Of a stretch of DNA of 64,000 bases, positions 34,936 through 44,224 are shown one piece after another; within the stretch, counting starts at the first letter, position 1; each line of letters starts with the position of its first letter. The notes beneath the pieces were generated by a model that had not been told where the DNA came from, searched no databases, and worked only from the letters and a program-made list of their open reading frames with translations. The DNA lies in NCBI RefSeq assembly GCF_900156395.1, contig NZ_FTNL01000013.1, positions 46,541 through 110,540 on the forward strand, read 5' to 3'. The position numbers were made by a program, and so were the translations under genes. The stretch comes from Fluoribacter gormanii (GTDB lineage Bacteria; Pseudomonadota; Gammaproteobacteria; Legionellales; Legionellaceae).

Positions 34936-37900
34936 TTAATGGATATAGAACCTCGATTTTTCAGATAAGCTCTTAACTACCTCCTCTACGCACTCCCCTA
35001 CACCTCTTCTGAAACTGACAAGATCTGCGGCTGTTTCTCCTCGCTTATTGACAATGCTGCTGTCAACACGTTTATCTTGGAGCAAACGTTTTACACAGCT
35101 CAAATGACCTCGCTCTACTGCATCATGTAGGGCTGTATATCCTATATTATCCTGTTGATTGGGATTGAGTTTAGGATCGGCAAGGAAGAGTTCAAGTACA
35201 GCGACATCACCAATCGATGTGGCCCAGAACAAGATGGGTTCAGATGTTGCTGTACAGGCATTAATATCAATTCCTGGGGTTTTTAGAAGCATTTTGACAA
35301 TGTTGAACGCTTCATCATATTCTTCCCCTTTTTTTCCGGCCAGTTTTTGTATTGCTTCTGTCAAAGGTGTGGTGAAATAGTGGTTGCTGGTTTTGACTAC
35401 TTTGACATCAGGGTATGTGAACAAAAATCCGCGGATGGCTCGTACATCATTGGTACGAATAGCTATAATTAAATAATCTATATTTTCCTTTACAATGCCA
35501 GGATTGCTATTTTTAAATGCCTTAAAATATTTACGATCCGCTTTTCTTTCGTGTTTTTCATGCATAAGGAGTTGTTGCATTTCGGTATCTTTAGCCATCT
35601 TGACCACAGAATCACCACGATATGGACGTTTGAATAATGTCCCTGGATATTGAAGCAATAACCTTACTGTATCTGTACGTTCATTTTGAAGAGCTAATTG
35701 TAACGGCGTAACACCATTCACATCTTTTGCTGCAGTATTAACATCAGCATAATACACCAGGCTTTGAATGTTTTCATTTTGTCCTGCCAGAGCTGCAGCA
35801 TGAACAGGAGTTCGGTAGCTATGCGTAGTTTTTTTCATAGCCTCTGGGTGAAACTCCATTAAAGAGTTTAAAATCTTTGGATCTTTTGAGGCTGCATAAT
35901 AAGCACTATATTCGCTAGGTTTGGCACCATGATTTAGTAAGGCTCTTACTAAGTCAACTCTGTTTGCTCTAATGGCGCAGTCTAATGCATTGTCATTTTT
36001 TGTCTTTGCTGTATCTGCCCCAGTTTTAACCAATAGATCAATCATCTCAACAGATTGCACCAGGCATAATGGTTCTTGGTTGTGCCAGTTGGGTTGATCC
36101 ACTGCATTGGGGAACATCTGGATAAGTGTAGAAGCAAGCTCAAGATTATTATTCATTACTGCTAAATGCAATAAATGATAACCTTGGAACTGTTGTTCTG
36201 TTAAAGACCAGGATTTTAATTCATCTAAATCCTCATGGGTCACTTTATCATTAAGGAAGTGATCTAAGATCTGAAGCCGAGAGTTCATTTCAGGAAAAAG
36301 TTTTATTTCAAGAGACTGTAACTGTTTATCAAACTCCTTTCTAGATTCACCAGTAGTTTCCAGTAACCAACCTTTCAGCATGAGTTCAGTCTGAAAAATC
36401 TCCTGATTTGATTCTGAACTGAAATGGTCAGTTAATAGCGTTCTTATTAAATCGAGTTTGCCTTCTGGTAGTAACTTTTGGGTAATTAAGCGCATTAATA
36501 AATGTGGTAATGCAGAATTATTAGCGTAAAGAGAAAGATATTCTTTCAGAAAGAATTGTTCAAAAAATTGAATCGTATCGATAAAAAGCTCATCAGCTAT
36601 GCTTTCTGGTAAAAATAAGCGATATTTTATTTTTAAAGCGATTAACTTATTGTGAAGATCGCAATTGCCTACCGTTTGAAATTCTCCATCAATCCTATCG
36701 TGGTAGACAAGTCCAAGAGTTTCATGCAAATTTTGTTGAATATATGTTTTATTTGACTCATAGGTATCTATAAAAAGAGTGGCAAATACTTGTTTAGTTA
36801 CATTCTCAGGTTTAGTTATTTTGTAATGTTCTGTTGTGGTGTCGGTGCTGCATCCACCGCCATTATTGCGATACAAGTCTTTTTGTTTGATGATGATATC
36901 GATACCATGTTCAGGCCAACCAGTGAATAGTTCCACTCCTGACTGTTTACTGTCTTCTTCCATAGATGACAAATAATCATCCGTGTATGGGAGTGTACCC
37001 GAATAATTCGCCATAAAATAATATCGCATGGCTTTTATTGTCATATTTCTTACTTGCCGAATAGCGTCCTGATGTTCTATGTACTTATTATTTTGCTCAC
37101 AATGAGACAAGTAAGTATTCATCAAATGCACTATAAATGGCGCGGTGTAAAAAGAATTACTCCCTGTTAGTCTGACAAGACTGTTATCGACTGGTATTGA
37201 TCCGCTCAATGCAAATAAATGGCCGAACATTGCAGTGTCTTTGCTGATAGGGGAAATTATTTTAGTTTGGAGATGATGCGCTTCAAAAGCGAGGGTACTG
37301 TCACTGAAGTCATTGATGTTATTAAAAGTAAAATTAAACTTGCAGATATAACTTAATGCTTTGGAACGCTCATTACTCCCTTCTTGAGTTAAATTTTTTA
37401 TATGGCCAATAACAACATTAAAATCCAAATCAGGCTTAAGTGTTTTAAAATAGCTGTTTATTTTTTCATTTTTATACTGAGGATTACAAATGGCGACAAG
37501 AGCGAGGCAATATTCAACATCTACGCTAATACCGGTTGTAACAATCGCTTGAATTAAATCGAGCATTGTCTCCTCAGTAACTCCATTTTGATGAAAATTA
37601 GCAAACGCCTCTTCTATTATCTTTTTTAGAATTCCGGCAGAACTCTCTTGTTTTTTACATAGTTCAATAATGTTGACAAATTTGGATCTGATGCTCCAAT
37701 CGTCCATAATAAATAACGCACCCAAAATAGTCCTTCCATCGGAGCATTTATCAAAGAGTGATGAGGGATGAGCTTTCAGAATCGTTAACAACAGGTCGTT
37801 TCGAATTGTATTGGACCTACCTGCTTTGTTTTCGAAAATCAAATCAAATACTGACTTACCTTCCTTATTTTTATGTGTGACATCAATACCTCTATTAATC

Positions 37901-38652
37901 AGCAGAAATGCAATCTGTTCAGCTTTGAATTTTTGAGAAATAATTGCGAGTTGCAGGTAATTATTTCCATCATTATCTACGGCATTGATATCAAACAATT
38001 CATTATTAACTAATGCATTAACATACTCCATGTTACTAGATTGTGTCCCTTCCAAAATTAAAGCCAAAGCAGTTTTTCCAATATCATTTTTGACGTTAGG
38101 ATCGGTCTTTTTGTGGTTGATTACATCGACTAGTTGCTCTCTATATTGGAACAGATCTTTAAATACCATATGAAGCAATACGGCGTTATGCTCTGATGTT
38201 TGCTGATTAGGATTAAACTTATCATGGGCTATTAAAGCTTTTAGGTGGTCACATGACTGATAACCTGTGGAGCAAAAAAAGAACTCGAAAAGAGAGAAGC
38301 CATTTGCCAATCTTTGATTGACGTCAAATTCGTCATTTCTCAGTAATAGTTTAAAGGTCTCATGTTTATAGTAATCAGCCATACCCGTTCGGGTGCGCTC
38401 TATATAGTAACCAAGGAAACCATTACCTTGCCTGTCGACAGCATTTACATTTGCGCCTGCTGTTATCAACACGTTGAGATAATCAGAAAAATCAATTTTA
38501 TTTGCATGATCCGATTTAGCTAATACATGCAGTATTGAATCTCCATCATCAGTCACATCAGTAATTGCAAATTGCTTTTCTTTAAGTTTTGTTAAAATCT
38601 CATCGGGTTGCTTCACTTCATTGATAAGAGCAAGAAGACTTAATGTGTCCAT
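34936..38652 (-). CDS. Large ankyrin-repeat protein, putative effector
   Basis: A 1238-residue protein with ankyrin repeats at both ends. The N-terminal block (about 35-290) includes GDSILHVLAKSDH, VLITAGANVNAVDRQGNGF and LLINRGIDVTHKNKEGKS; the C-terminal block (about 800-1230) includes YHLLHLAVMNNNLELASTLI, VTPLQLALQNERTDTVRLL and GYTALHDAVERGHLSCVKRL. The central 400 residues are helical and contain GGGCSTDTTTEHYK and EFQTVGNCDLHNKLIAL; the Cys-containing GNC element recurs in large Legionella ankyrin proteins as far as I recall, but no activity is known to me. There is no signal peptide. It lies between intact aph(9) and a fragment of aph, so it may have arrived with or after a duplication of that region. 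Confidence 0.8.
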   Translation of the reverse strand: MDTLSLLALINEVKQPDEILTKLKEKQFAITDVTDDGDSILHVLAKSDHANKIDFSDYLNVLITAGANVNAVDRQGNGFLGYYIERTRTGMADYYKHETFKLLLRNDEFDVNQRLANGFSLFEFFFCSTGYQSCDHLKALIAHDKFNPNQQTSEHNAVLLHMVFKDLFQYREQLVDVINHKKTDPNVKNDIGKTALALILEGTQSSNMEYVNALVNNELFDINAVDNDGNNYLQLAIISQKFKAEQIAFLLINRGIDVTHKNKEGKSVFDLIFENKAGRSNTIRNDLLLTILKAHPSSLFDKCSDGRTILGALFIMDDWSIRSKFVNIIELCKKQESSAGILKKIIEEAFANFHQNGVTEETMLDLIQAIVTTGISVDVEYCLALVAICNPQYKNEKINSYFKTLKPDLDFNVVIGHIKNLTQEGSNERSKALSYICKFNFTFNNINDFSDSTLAFEAHHLQTKIISPISKDTAMFGHLFALSGSIPVDNSLVRLTGSNSFYTAPFIVHLMNTYLSHCEQNNKYIEHQDAIRQVRNMTIKAMRYYFMANYSGTLPYTDDYLSSMEEDSKQSGVELFTGWPEHGIDIIIKQKDLYRNNGGGCSTDTTTEHYKITKPENVTKQVFATLFIDTYESNKTYIQQNLHETLGLVYHDRIDGEFQTVGNCDLHNKLIALKIKYRLFLPESIADELFIDTIQFFEQFFLKEYLSLYANNSALPHLLMRLITQKLLPEGKLDLIRTLLTDHFSSESNQEIFQTELMLKGWLLETTGESRKEFDKQLQSLEIKLFPEMNSRLQILDHFLNDKVTHEDLDELKSWSLTEQQFQGYHLLHLAVMNNNLELASTLIQMFPNAVDQPNWHNQEPLCLVQSVEMIDLLVKTGADTAKTKNDNALDCAIRANRVDLVRALLNHGAKPSEYSAYYAASKDPKILNSLMEFHPEAMKKTTHSYRTPVHAAALAGQNENIQSLVYYADVNTAAKDVNGVTPLQLALQNERTDTVRLLLQYPGTLFKRPYRGDSVVKMAKDTEMQQLLMHEKHERKADRKYFKAFKNSNPGIVKENIDYLIIAIRTNDVRAIRGFLFTYPDVKVVKTSNHYFTTPLTEAIQKLAGKKGEEYDEAFNIVKMLLKTPGIDINACTATSEPILFWATSIGDVAVLELFLADPKLNPNQQDNIGYTALHDAVERGHLSCVKRLLQDKRVDSSIVNKRGETAADLVSFRRGVGECVEEVVKSLSEKSRFYIH

Positions 38653-38795
38653 TAATAATCCAGGCTGGTATTGGAAAGTGCTCGAAGTATGCCAGATTAA
38701 TCTTAATAAAATATTAAGAAAAAGACTTGTTATTTGGCCTCCAAATTACTCATTAAAACGCGATTTCATTACAACGCCAGGTCATTTTAAATTTG

Positions 38796-38906
38796 ATGCT
38801 TTAGATGATAAGATTACTTCTGGCTTTAAATGTTTTTTTGATTAACTCATCAATTAGTTGATTCTTCACAAGAGCTATCTAAATAATTAACCTGATTTAA
38901 CTAAAG
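38796..38906 (+). pseudogene. Fragment of a second aph(9)-like gene
   Basis: The sequence GATGATAAGATTACT, then CATCAATTAGTTGATTCT and AAGAGCTATCTAAA, matches the intact aph gene (about 34313-34437) with substitutions, a small deletion and stop codons. It represents roughly residues 160-200 of the kinase. It sits 145 bp upstream of the large ankyrin gene start and is proof of an earlier duplicate. Confidence 0.8.
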
Positions 38907-38936
38907 GCTAAAACTATACTATCTGGAAACGAAAAT

Positions 38937-40658
38937 ATGGGATATCACGTTATTTCACTGTTACTTATTACATTAGCCTTTAGTGGAAGTTCCCTTTCTC
39001 AACAACAAAAAGTTTATCAACCGCAACTAGAGTCTGTGTCAATTAGATCGATTCATAATGCCATTCAACTTCATAAATTCACTTGCTTCGACCTAGTAAC
39101 TGCATACATTGATCGTATAAAAAAATATAACTTAAGTGCCAAAAATCATGCCCCAATCAATGCCTGGACTGAGATCAATCCTTCTGCTTTAGCACAAGCA
39201 CAACAATTAGATGCTTCTTTTAAAAATACAGGTCGGCTAGCAGGCCCCCTCCACTGCATCTCAATTATATTAAAAGATAATATTGATTCTTTTGACACAA
39301 CTACAACTTCTGGATCCTATGCGCTATTAGGCAGCCAACCTATTCGCGATGCTTTTCTGGTAGGAAAATTACGTAATGCTGGTGCTATTATTTTAGGAAA
39401 AGGCGGAATGGACGAGTTTGCTTGGGGTATTATTGGAATAAGTAGTCGTAGTGGAAGAATTGGTAATACATTTGATCCCAATAAAAACTCTGGAGGTTCT
39501 AGCGGTGGACCAGCAGCTGCAGTCAGTGCCAGTTTTGCTTTACTGGGGATAGGTACAGATAACAGTGGCTCGGTTAGAATTCCAGCCGCATTTCACGGTT
39601 TAGTTGGATTACGCCCAAGTACCGGATTAATTAGTCAACAGGGCATCTTTCCTATGGGAAATTTAGATGGAACAGCAGGGCCTATTGCACGGACTACGGA
39701 AGAACTCGCCATTTTGTTGGATATCATAGCTAAACCTGATTCTCACGATCCAAAGACTCTAGGTATTCCCAGAATAAAAACATATACTGAGTTTCTGAAA
39801 ATGAATGGATTAAGCAATAAACGAATTGGTATTGTACGTAACGTCAGTGGCATTAATCCATTCGACAAGATGCCCCCTCACATTTTAAAAATAGTACAAA
39901 ACGCGACTCAAAATATGAGAAAAATGGGTGCATCGTTCATTGATATTGCTCTCCCACGATTTGATAATGATCGAAAAAATAACCAAGCAGGAGAAATTCA
40001 AGATGTAAATGATTATCTTGCTTCTTTCCCATCAACACGGAAAAATTTTCAGGATATTTGTGAGTCTAATCGCACGCGAAATTTTGGCAATAAAAAAGAT
40101 TGTCTTCACTTTATCAAGAATATGGCAAGCAAGAGCAGCAACTCTTATCAGAAAGCTCAATCTATATTTGCCCAAAATAAAATTTATGTCCAAAAAATTA
40201 TGAAAAAAAATAATTTAGATGCTCTACTTATACCAATAACAACTAATGGAACTGCGACCTATGATGTAATGACTGTAAATACCTGGCGTGCCCCGATCGC
40301 ATCTAACTCGGGTCTTCCTTCTATAAGTATTAATGTTGGGTATAGTAATGATATACATATGCCTATTGGGGTTGAATTAGTGGGCAAAAAATTTCATGAA
40401 GGTACATTGATTGAAATTGCTTATGCTTATGAAATGCATGGTCCTAAAAGAATTAATCCAACTATGCCAGAGGAAAATTCAGCATTGTTACATTTATCGA
40501 TCCCGGAGCTGAATAATTTATTTACATTACTAGGTAAAAATGCTTATGAGGAAGTTCTAATACATAATAAAGACACTAATGATATAGCTCGTGCATTAAC
40601 TCCAGAAAAATTCCAAAAAATCACTGTTGATACAATTGAAAAAATGAAATTTAATTAA
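38937..40658 (+). CDS. Exported amidase signature family enzyme
   Basis: A 573-residue amidase with the Ser-cisSer-Lys triad in order: Lys113 in IILKDNID, Ser188 in GGSSGGPAAAV and nucleophile Ser212 in GTDNSGSVRIPA. The first 22 residues (HVISLLLITLAFSGSSLSQ) form a signal peptide, so the enzyme is likely periplasmic or secreted, unlike the GatA branch. It resembles the broad family of peptide and fatty-amide hydrolases; the natural substrate is unknown. The C-terminal 80 residues (NLFTLLGKNAYEEVLIHN) extend beyond the usual core. It stands alone, 31 bp after the aph remnant. Confidence 0.88.
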   Translation: MGYHVISLLLITLAFSGSSLSQQQKVYQPQLESVSIRSIHNAIQLHKFTCFDLVTAYIDRIKKYNLSAKNHAPINAWTEINPSALAQAQQLDASFKNTGRLAGPLHCISIILKDNIDSFDTTTTSGSYALLGSQPIRDAFLVGKLRNAGAIILGKGGMDEFAWGIIGISSRSGRIGNTFDPNKNSGGSSGGPAAAVSASFALLGIGTDNSGSVRIPAAFHGLVGLRPSTGLISQQGIFPMGNLDGTAGPIARTTEELAILLDIIAKPDSHDPKTLGIPRIKTYTEFLKMNGLSNKRIGIVRNVSGINPFDKMPPHILKIVQNATQNMRKMGASFIDIALPRFDNDRKNNQAGEIQDVNDYLASFPSTRKNFQDICESNRTRNFGNKKDCLHFIKNMASKSSNSYQKAQSIFAQNKIYVQKIMKKNNLDALLIPITTNGTATYDVMTVNTWRAPIASNSGLPSISINVGYSNDIHMPIGVELVGKKFHEGTLIEIAYAYEMHGPKRINPTMPEENSALLHLSIPELNNLFTLLGKNAYEEVLIHNKDTNDIARALTPEKFQKITVDTIEKMKFN

Positions 40659-40896
40659 CGATAATTTCCCCCAGGCTCCCATCCGAAGCCCAACTTTATT
40701 TAAAATCACCCCATGTATAGCATATTAATTGAACTTAATGTAAAATATTGTACCTGTAATATTGTTTGGCGAACATGAGAACTTTGGCTTAATGACGCAG
40801 TGTTATTAGTTTTCAATTTCTCTTAATAAAGATAGAGCTGAGTTCTTGCAAAACAAATAGTTTAATATAAGATACAATATTACGGTTTTTTTGCTA
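40659..40896. other. Non-coding AT-rich DNA upstream of a putative effector
   Basis: Between the amidase and the gene at 40960 there are 301 bp without a gene. Apart from the dyad listed next, I see no convincing promoter, RNA or remnant. Confidence 0.35.
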
Positions 40897-40913
40897 CTTG
40901 ATTTTCAATCAAG
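40897..40913. promoter_or_regulatory. Dyad upstream of putative effector gene
   Basis: CTTGATT-TTC-AATCAAG is a perfect 7-bp dyad 47 bases before the ATG at 40960. It may be an operator or a short hairpin in the leader. The regulator is unknown. Confidence 0.35.
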
Positions 40914-40959
40914 TGTTTTGATTATTTTATAGTACATGATGTAAAAGAAAGAAGGTATT

Positions 40960-42411
40960 ATGATTCAAGTAAATGTTTGGCTCTCTACAACTCAGATTTT
41001 AGGCAAGCGAATAAAAAATCGTTTTTTTGGTCCTTTATTAGCCGCTGAGGACAAAGGTGAAAACATTGGACATGCTAATTTTGTTATGGAGCTTAATGAA
41101 CGCTCCCCTGGATATGAAAAATTAGAAGATAAATCATCTACTTTATCCACAAGAAAAAGTCTCTGCTATATCCCTGAAGCCGTTGTTGGCAATTCAGGCA
41201 TGTATTATAAACGTAAAACGCTTCGAAGTGTTCAAGTAACTCATAGTTTCTGGCCCGAGGAAAGACCTACTTCAGGAGCGTTAGCTTGTGATTTTTTTAA
41301 CCTCTTACATCTTGCCCCAAAAAGTAAAGGAACAAAGCCAGAAATATCGGATCATGATTCTGATATGAAAAGAGAAGAAAGTAATAGCCATTCTCTTACC
41401 ATCGAACATCCTGCTTACAGAATAAAGCAAAAAAAAATTGAGAATGCCAAGAAAAGTAATCTCGATGCAACCATTAATGTTTGGAATTTAGATGGGGATA
41501 TAGACAATAGAAAAATTGTCGTAGAAAAACTCAATCAATTAGCGATCAAAGAACAAACATTGATTGCTTCACGTAGCCAACTTCTTGAGCAATCACAGGC
41601 TGACCTGGATGGATTAAAAAAAGCGAAAGATGAAATAAGTGCTGAAATATCAAAAAATGCTAAAGAATCCATTTTCCCTTCTAGAATATTAAATTATTTA
41701 CAAAAAATTTCTAAACCTGATACAAGGACGATCGCCGAAATATCTCGAATAAGTAATGCGTTAAATGATTTGCAAAACGAGAATGAAGCACTTCACCAAG
41801 CCTTGATTGTTCTTGAAAAAAATATAGAACAAACACAACTTATTTACCAAGGACAATTAGAACAGAATCAACAAGAATTGGATCGGACAACAAAGGAAGT
41901 AACGGTCCTCCAGACGCAACTTCAAGAACTAAATGAAAGAATTAAGGACATGGATGAGAAAACAGTTGAGCTAATAAAAGCAAATGTTAGAAATCGAGCA
42001 GACTTTCTTTCGCGAAAAGAAAATTTGTTCCAAAGTTCAAATAAGACTGAGGGTAAACATCCGGATCACTCGATCCATCTGCCGACAAGTGACAGCGGTT
42101 TACGCTATCACATTAATGAGCTAGCAGTTATAAATGCAATGCAAAAAGAAAGTAATGAAAATTACTGCTTTATTCAAAATAACTGTGCGAAAAGTGTCAA
42201 ACGTTGTTTATTGGCTGGCATTCAACACTTAAGAAAAGAATTGAAAAAAAATGGGGTTCCAGATAGTTTTTTCAGACCCCAAGCCATTGAAACAACAAAT
42301 GGAGTTTATAAGTGGGCTAGATCATTGGAACGTGAACTAAGCAAGTTAAATAGCCAGCCTGAAGTGGAAATAGAAGTGGAAAAGACTTCTTTAAGTATGG
42401 GCTGTAAATAA
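40960..42411 (+). CDS. Permuted NlpC/P60-like putative effector with coiled-coil insert
   Basis: A 483-residue protein with the same landmarks as the pair at 3923-5549: ENIGHANFVMEL (His38), VTHSFWPEERPTSG (about 93-106) and, near the end, FIQNNCAKSVKRCLLAG (Cys409). Between them a roughly 200-residue coiled coil (about 180-340) is inserted, with heptad-like runs such as LQTQLQELNERIKDMDE. The C-terminal tail EVEIEVEK followed by a short end is a textbook-like E-block for Dot/Icm export. The ATG follows AGAAGG with good spacing. A cysteine hydrolase or acyltransferase held apart by, or scaffolded on, a coiled coil is suggested; activity is unproven. Confidence 0.6.
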   Translation: MIQVNVWLSTTQILGKRIKNRFFGPLLAAEDKGENIGHANFVMELNERSPGYEKLEDKSSTLSTRKSLCYIPEAVVGNSGMYYKRKTLRSVQVTHSFWPEERPTSGALACDFFNLLHLAPKSKGTKPEISDHDSDMKREESNSHSLTIEHPAYRIKQKKIENAKKSNLDATINVWNLDGDIDNRKIVVEKLNQLAIKEQTLIASRSQLLEQSQADLDGLKKAKDEISAEISKNAKESIFPSRILNYLQKISKPDTRTIAEISRISNALNDLQNENEALHQALIVLEKNIEQTQLIYQGQLEQNQQELDRTTKEVTVLQTQLQELNERIKDMDEKTVELIKANVRNRADFLSRKENLFQSSNKTEGKHPDHSIHLPTSDSGLRYHINELAVINAMQKESNENYCFIQNNCAKSVKRCLLAGIQHLRKELKKNGVPDSFFRPQAIETTNGVYKWARSLERELSKLNSQPEVEIEVEKTSLSMGCK

Positions 42412-42449
42412 GATTTTAGCTGCTAGTGTTGAAATTCTTGTTTTTCATT

Positions 42450-42632
42450 TCACGAAGTAAATCGATTGACACTAAATGGTAATGGATCGGTAATAAAGTC
42501 CCCTTCTGTTATCATTTCCGCAATTAAACGTCCAGTAACGCGCCCAAGAGTCAATCCGTGATGAGCACATGTCCGAATGCAAACCAAAGTCTTTTATGTC
42601 GAGGGGCTTGACCTATAAAACGCACTTTCTAA
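42450..42632 (-). pseudogene. C-terminal remnant of a DAO-family FAD oxidoreductase
   Basis: Read on the minus strand the frames give FIGQAPRHKRLWFAFGH and, one frame over, GHAHHGLTLGRVTGRLIAEM with DPLPFSVNRF before a stop. That is the conserved end of D-amino acid dehydrogenase and glycine oxidase-type flavoproteins. The rest of the gene is missing and the frame is broken, so it is dead. Confidence 0.65.
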
Positions 42633-42640
42633 AAGACGTT

Positions 42641-43645
42641 CTACGAAAGTACGACTACTAGATAGGTTAAATATAAAGCTCCATTTAAAAACAAAGCCTT
42701 AATTTTAATTCCCCGAGTTGAAATATTAAATCTTAACCATGCTGTAGCAATATAGGTTACAAGAATCCCTGTAAGCACTATTCTAGAAGGCTCCCAGGGG
42801 GTTAGGAGTATTCCTAATGCAGGAAGTAATGTACCTTGAAAAACCATTGCGCCGGTTATGTTGCCAAAAGCAAGGGTATCTTGACTTTTTCTCACCCAAA
42901 TTACGCTATTTACTTTTTCTGGCAGTTCTGTTGCTATGGGAATAACCAATAATGATAGAAGCAAAACGGGTATGCCAAGAGAATTAGCCGCCTGCTGTAT
43001 CCCATGAATAAATCCTTTCGCACTCAATACCAATAAGACTAAGCCAAAAAGCAATTGGATTAAAATTGTTGTAAGGTTGGTTTTAAAACCCAGTTTAGCG
43101 ATAAATAATGGTTCATTTGTGATTACCGCATGACCATCCTCTACTAACGCCTTGGAGGCTCTGAACGTGAGCAACAGGTAAATGAAATAGAGGAGAATAA
43201 GGATGATGCAAAATAAAATACGCATGTAGTTTGGTTCTAATGGAAGAAACATCGCTAAGGCAGCTAATGTAAAGGCGACTAAGAAAAAACTCATGTCACG
43301 TTCAAAACCAGTAGCTTCTGGTGATATATATCCATTAACTCCTCGTTTCCTAATGACTGAAAAGGCCATAATAAAAGTTGATAAGGTTGATAACATTAAC
43401 GGGGCGCCTAAAATTGCCCCTACACTAATTTCCTCATTAACTTGCCTATCAGCAGTTCCTGCAATTATTGCTAAAATTGGTACGGTAGTTTCTGGAAGTG
43501 CGGTAGATATTGCTGCAAATATTGAACCAGTTACACCTGTTGAAATATCTATTTTTTCACCAAAGTACTCCAGCGCATTGGAAAATAATTGCGCTGAAAT
43601 TAAGATGAGAATCAGCATAAATAATAGTTCAAACCACATATACAT
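42641..43645 (-). CDS. Na+/Ca2+ exchanger family membrane protein
   Basis: A 334-residue inner-membrane protein with about ten helices and the two alpha-repeats of the cation/Ca2+ exchanger superfamily. The first is FAAISTALPETTVPILA with GAILGAP, and the second is IPIATELPEKVNSVIW with GNITGAMVFQG; the Glu in each ALPE/ELPE element is the ion-binding residue. A short hydrophilic loop joins the halves. It probably exports Ca2+ or another cation in exchange for Na+ or H+. The ATG at 43645 follows GAGGG with 7-base spacing. No partner gene is linked. Confidence 0.88.
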   Translation of the reverse strand: MYMWFELLFMLILILISAQLFSNALEYFGEKIDISTGVTGSIFAAISTALPETTVPILAIIAGTADRQVNEEISVGAILGAPLMLSTLSTFIMAFSVIRKRGVNGYISPEATGFERDMSFFLVAFTLAALAMFLPLEPNYMRILFCIILILLYFIYLLLTFRASKALVEDGHAVITNEPLFIAKLGFKTNLTTILIQLLFGLVLLVLSAKGFIHGIQQAANSLGIPVLLLSLLVIPIATELPEKVNSVIWVRKSQDTLAFGNITGAMVFQGTLLPALGILLTPWEPSRIVLTGILVTYIATAWLRFNISTRGIKIKALFLNGALYLTYLVVVLS

Positions 43646-43724
43646 ATAATATCCCTCATACCAGCAGCCAATTTATTCATCCATCAATTTTTTCTAGATA
43701 CATTTGGGGTTCATTTATAAAATT

Positions 43725-44126
43725 TTAATGTCCAACATAATTCAGAGTAACTAAAATACAAGGCCCATCTGCAATAATATTAATTTTATGATGTTTACAA
43801 TTTTGAATGGCTAGGTCACTTTCTGCTCCAGGTTGCATCCAAATATTTTTAATTCCTTTTTTAATAGCTTCTTCAACAATTTTCTCAGTAATAGCAGGTG
43901 GAGTTATAATTGAAATACTTTCAACCTCATCGGGTAACTCACTTACAGAATGTACTACGGCAACTCCCTCAATTGAATCTTCTTGAGGATTTACAGGATA
44001 AACTTTTTTATTATTCTCAAGATAACAACATAATACCTTATTACCATATTTTGCCCGATTGGATGAAGCCCCAATAACAGCAAAAGCATTTGACTTGAAA
44101 AAAGTTTCAATTTGATGATTTATCAT
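43725..44126 (-). CDS. CoA-binding domain protein (YccU-like)
   Basis: A 133-residue single-domain Rossmann protein of the CoA_binding_2 family, related to the CoA-binding domain of succinyl-CoA synthetase. The N-terminal FAVIGASSNRAKYGNKV is the nucleotide-binding loop; VYPVNP, SISIITPP and NIWMQPGAES follow in family order. Length agrees with YccU-type proteins. Its cellular role is unknown; it may sense or bind CoA. It is followed on the same strand by an exchanger gene, 79 bp away. Confidence 0.9.
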   Translation of the reverse strand: MINHQIETFFKSNAFAVIGASSNRAKYGNKVLCCYLENNKKVYPVNPQEDSIEGVAVVHSVSELPDEVESISIITPPAITEKIVEEAIKKGIKNIWMQPGAESDLAIQNCKHHKINIIADGPCILVTLNYVGH

Positions 44127-44224
44127 AGTAGTTTCGCTTGAGTCATTCGTATTTACCTAGTGTAGCAGTGAATATTCATCTATCATATTTTTTTGTCTGG
44201 GTTTTACTGCTATCAATTTGGTAA

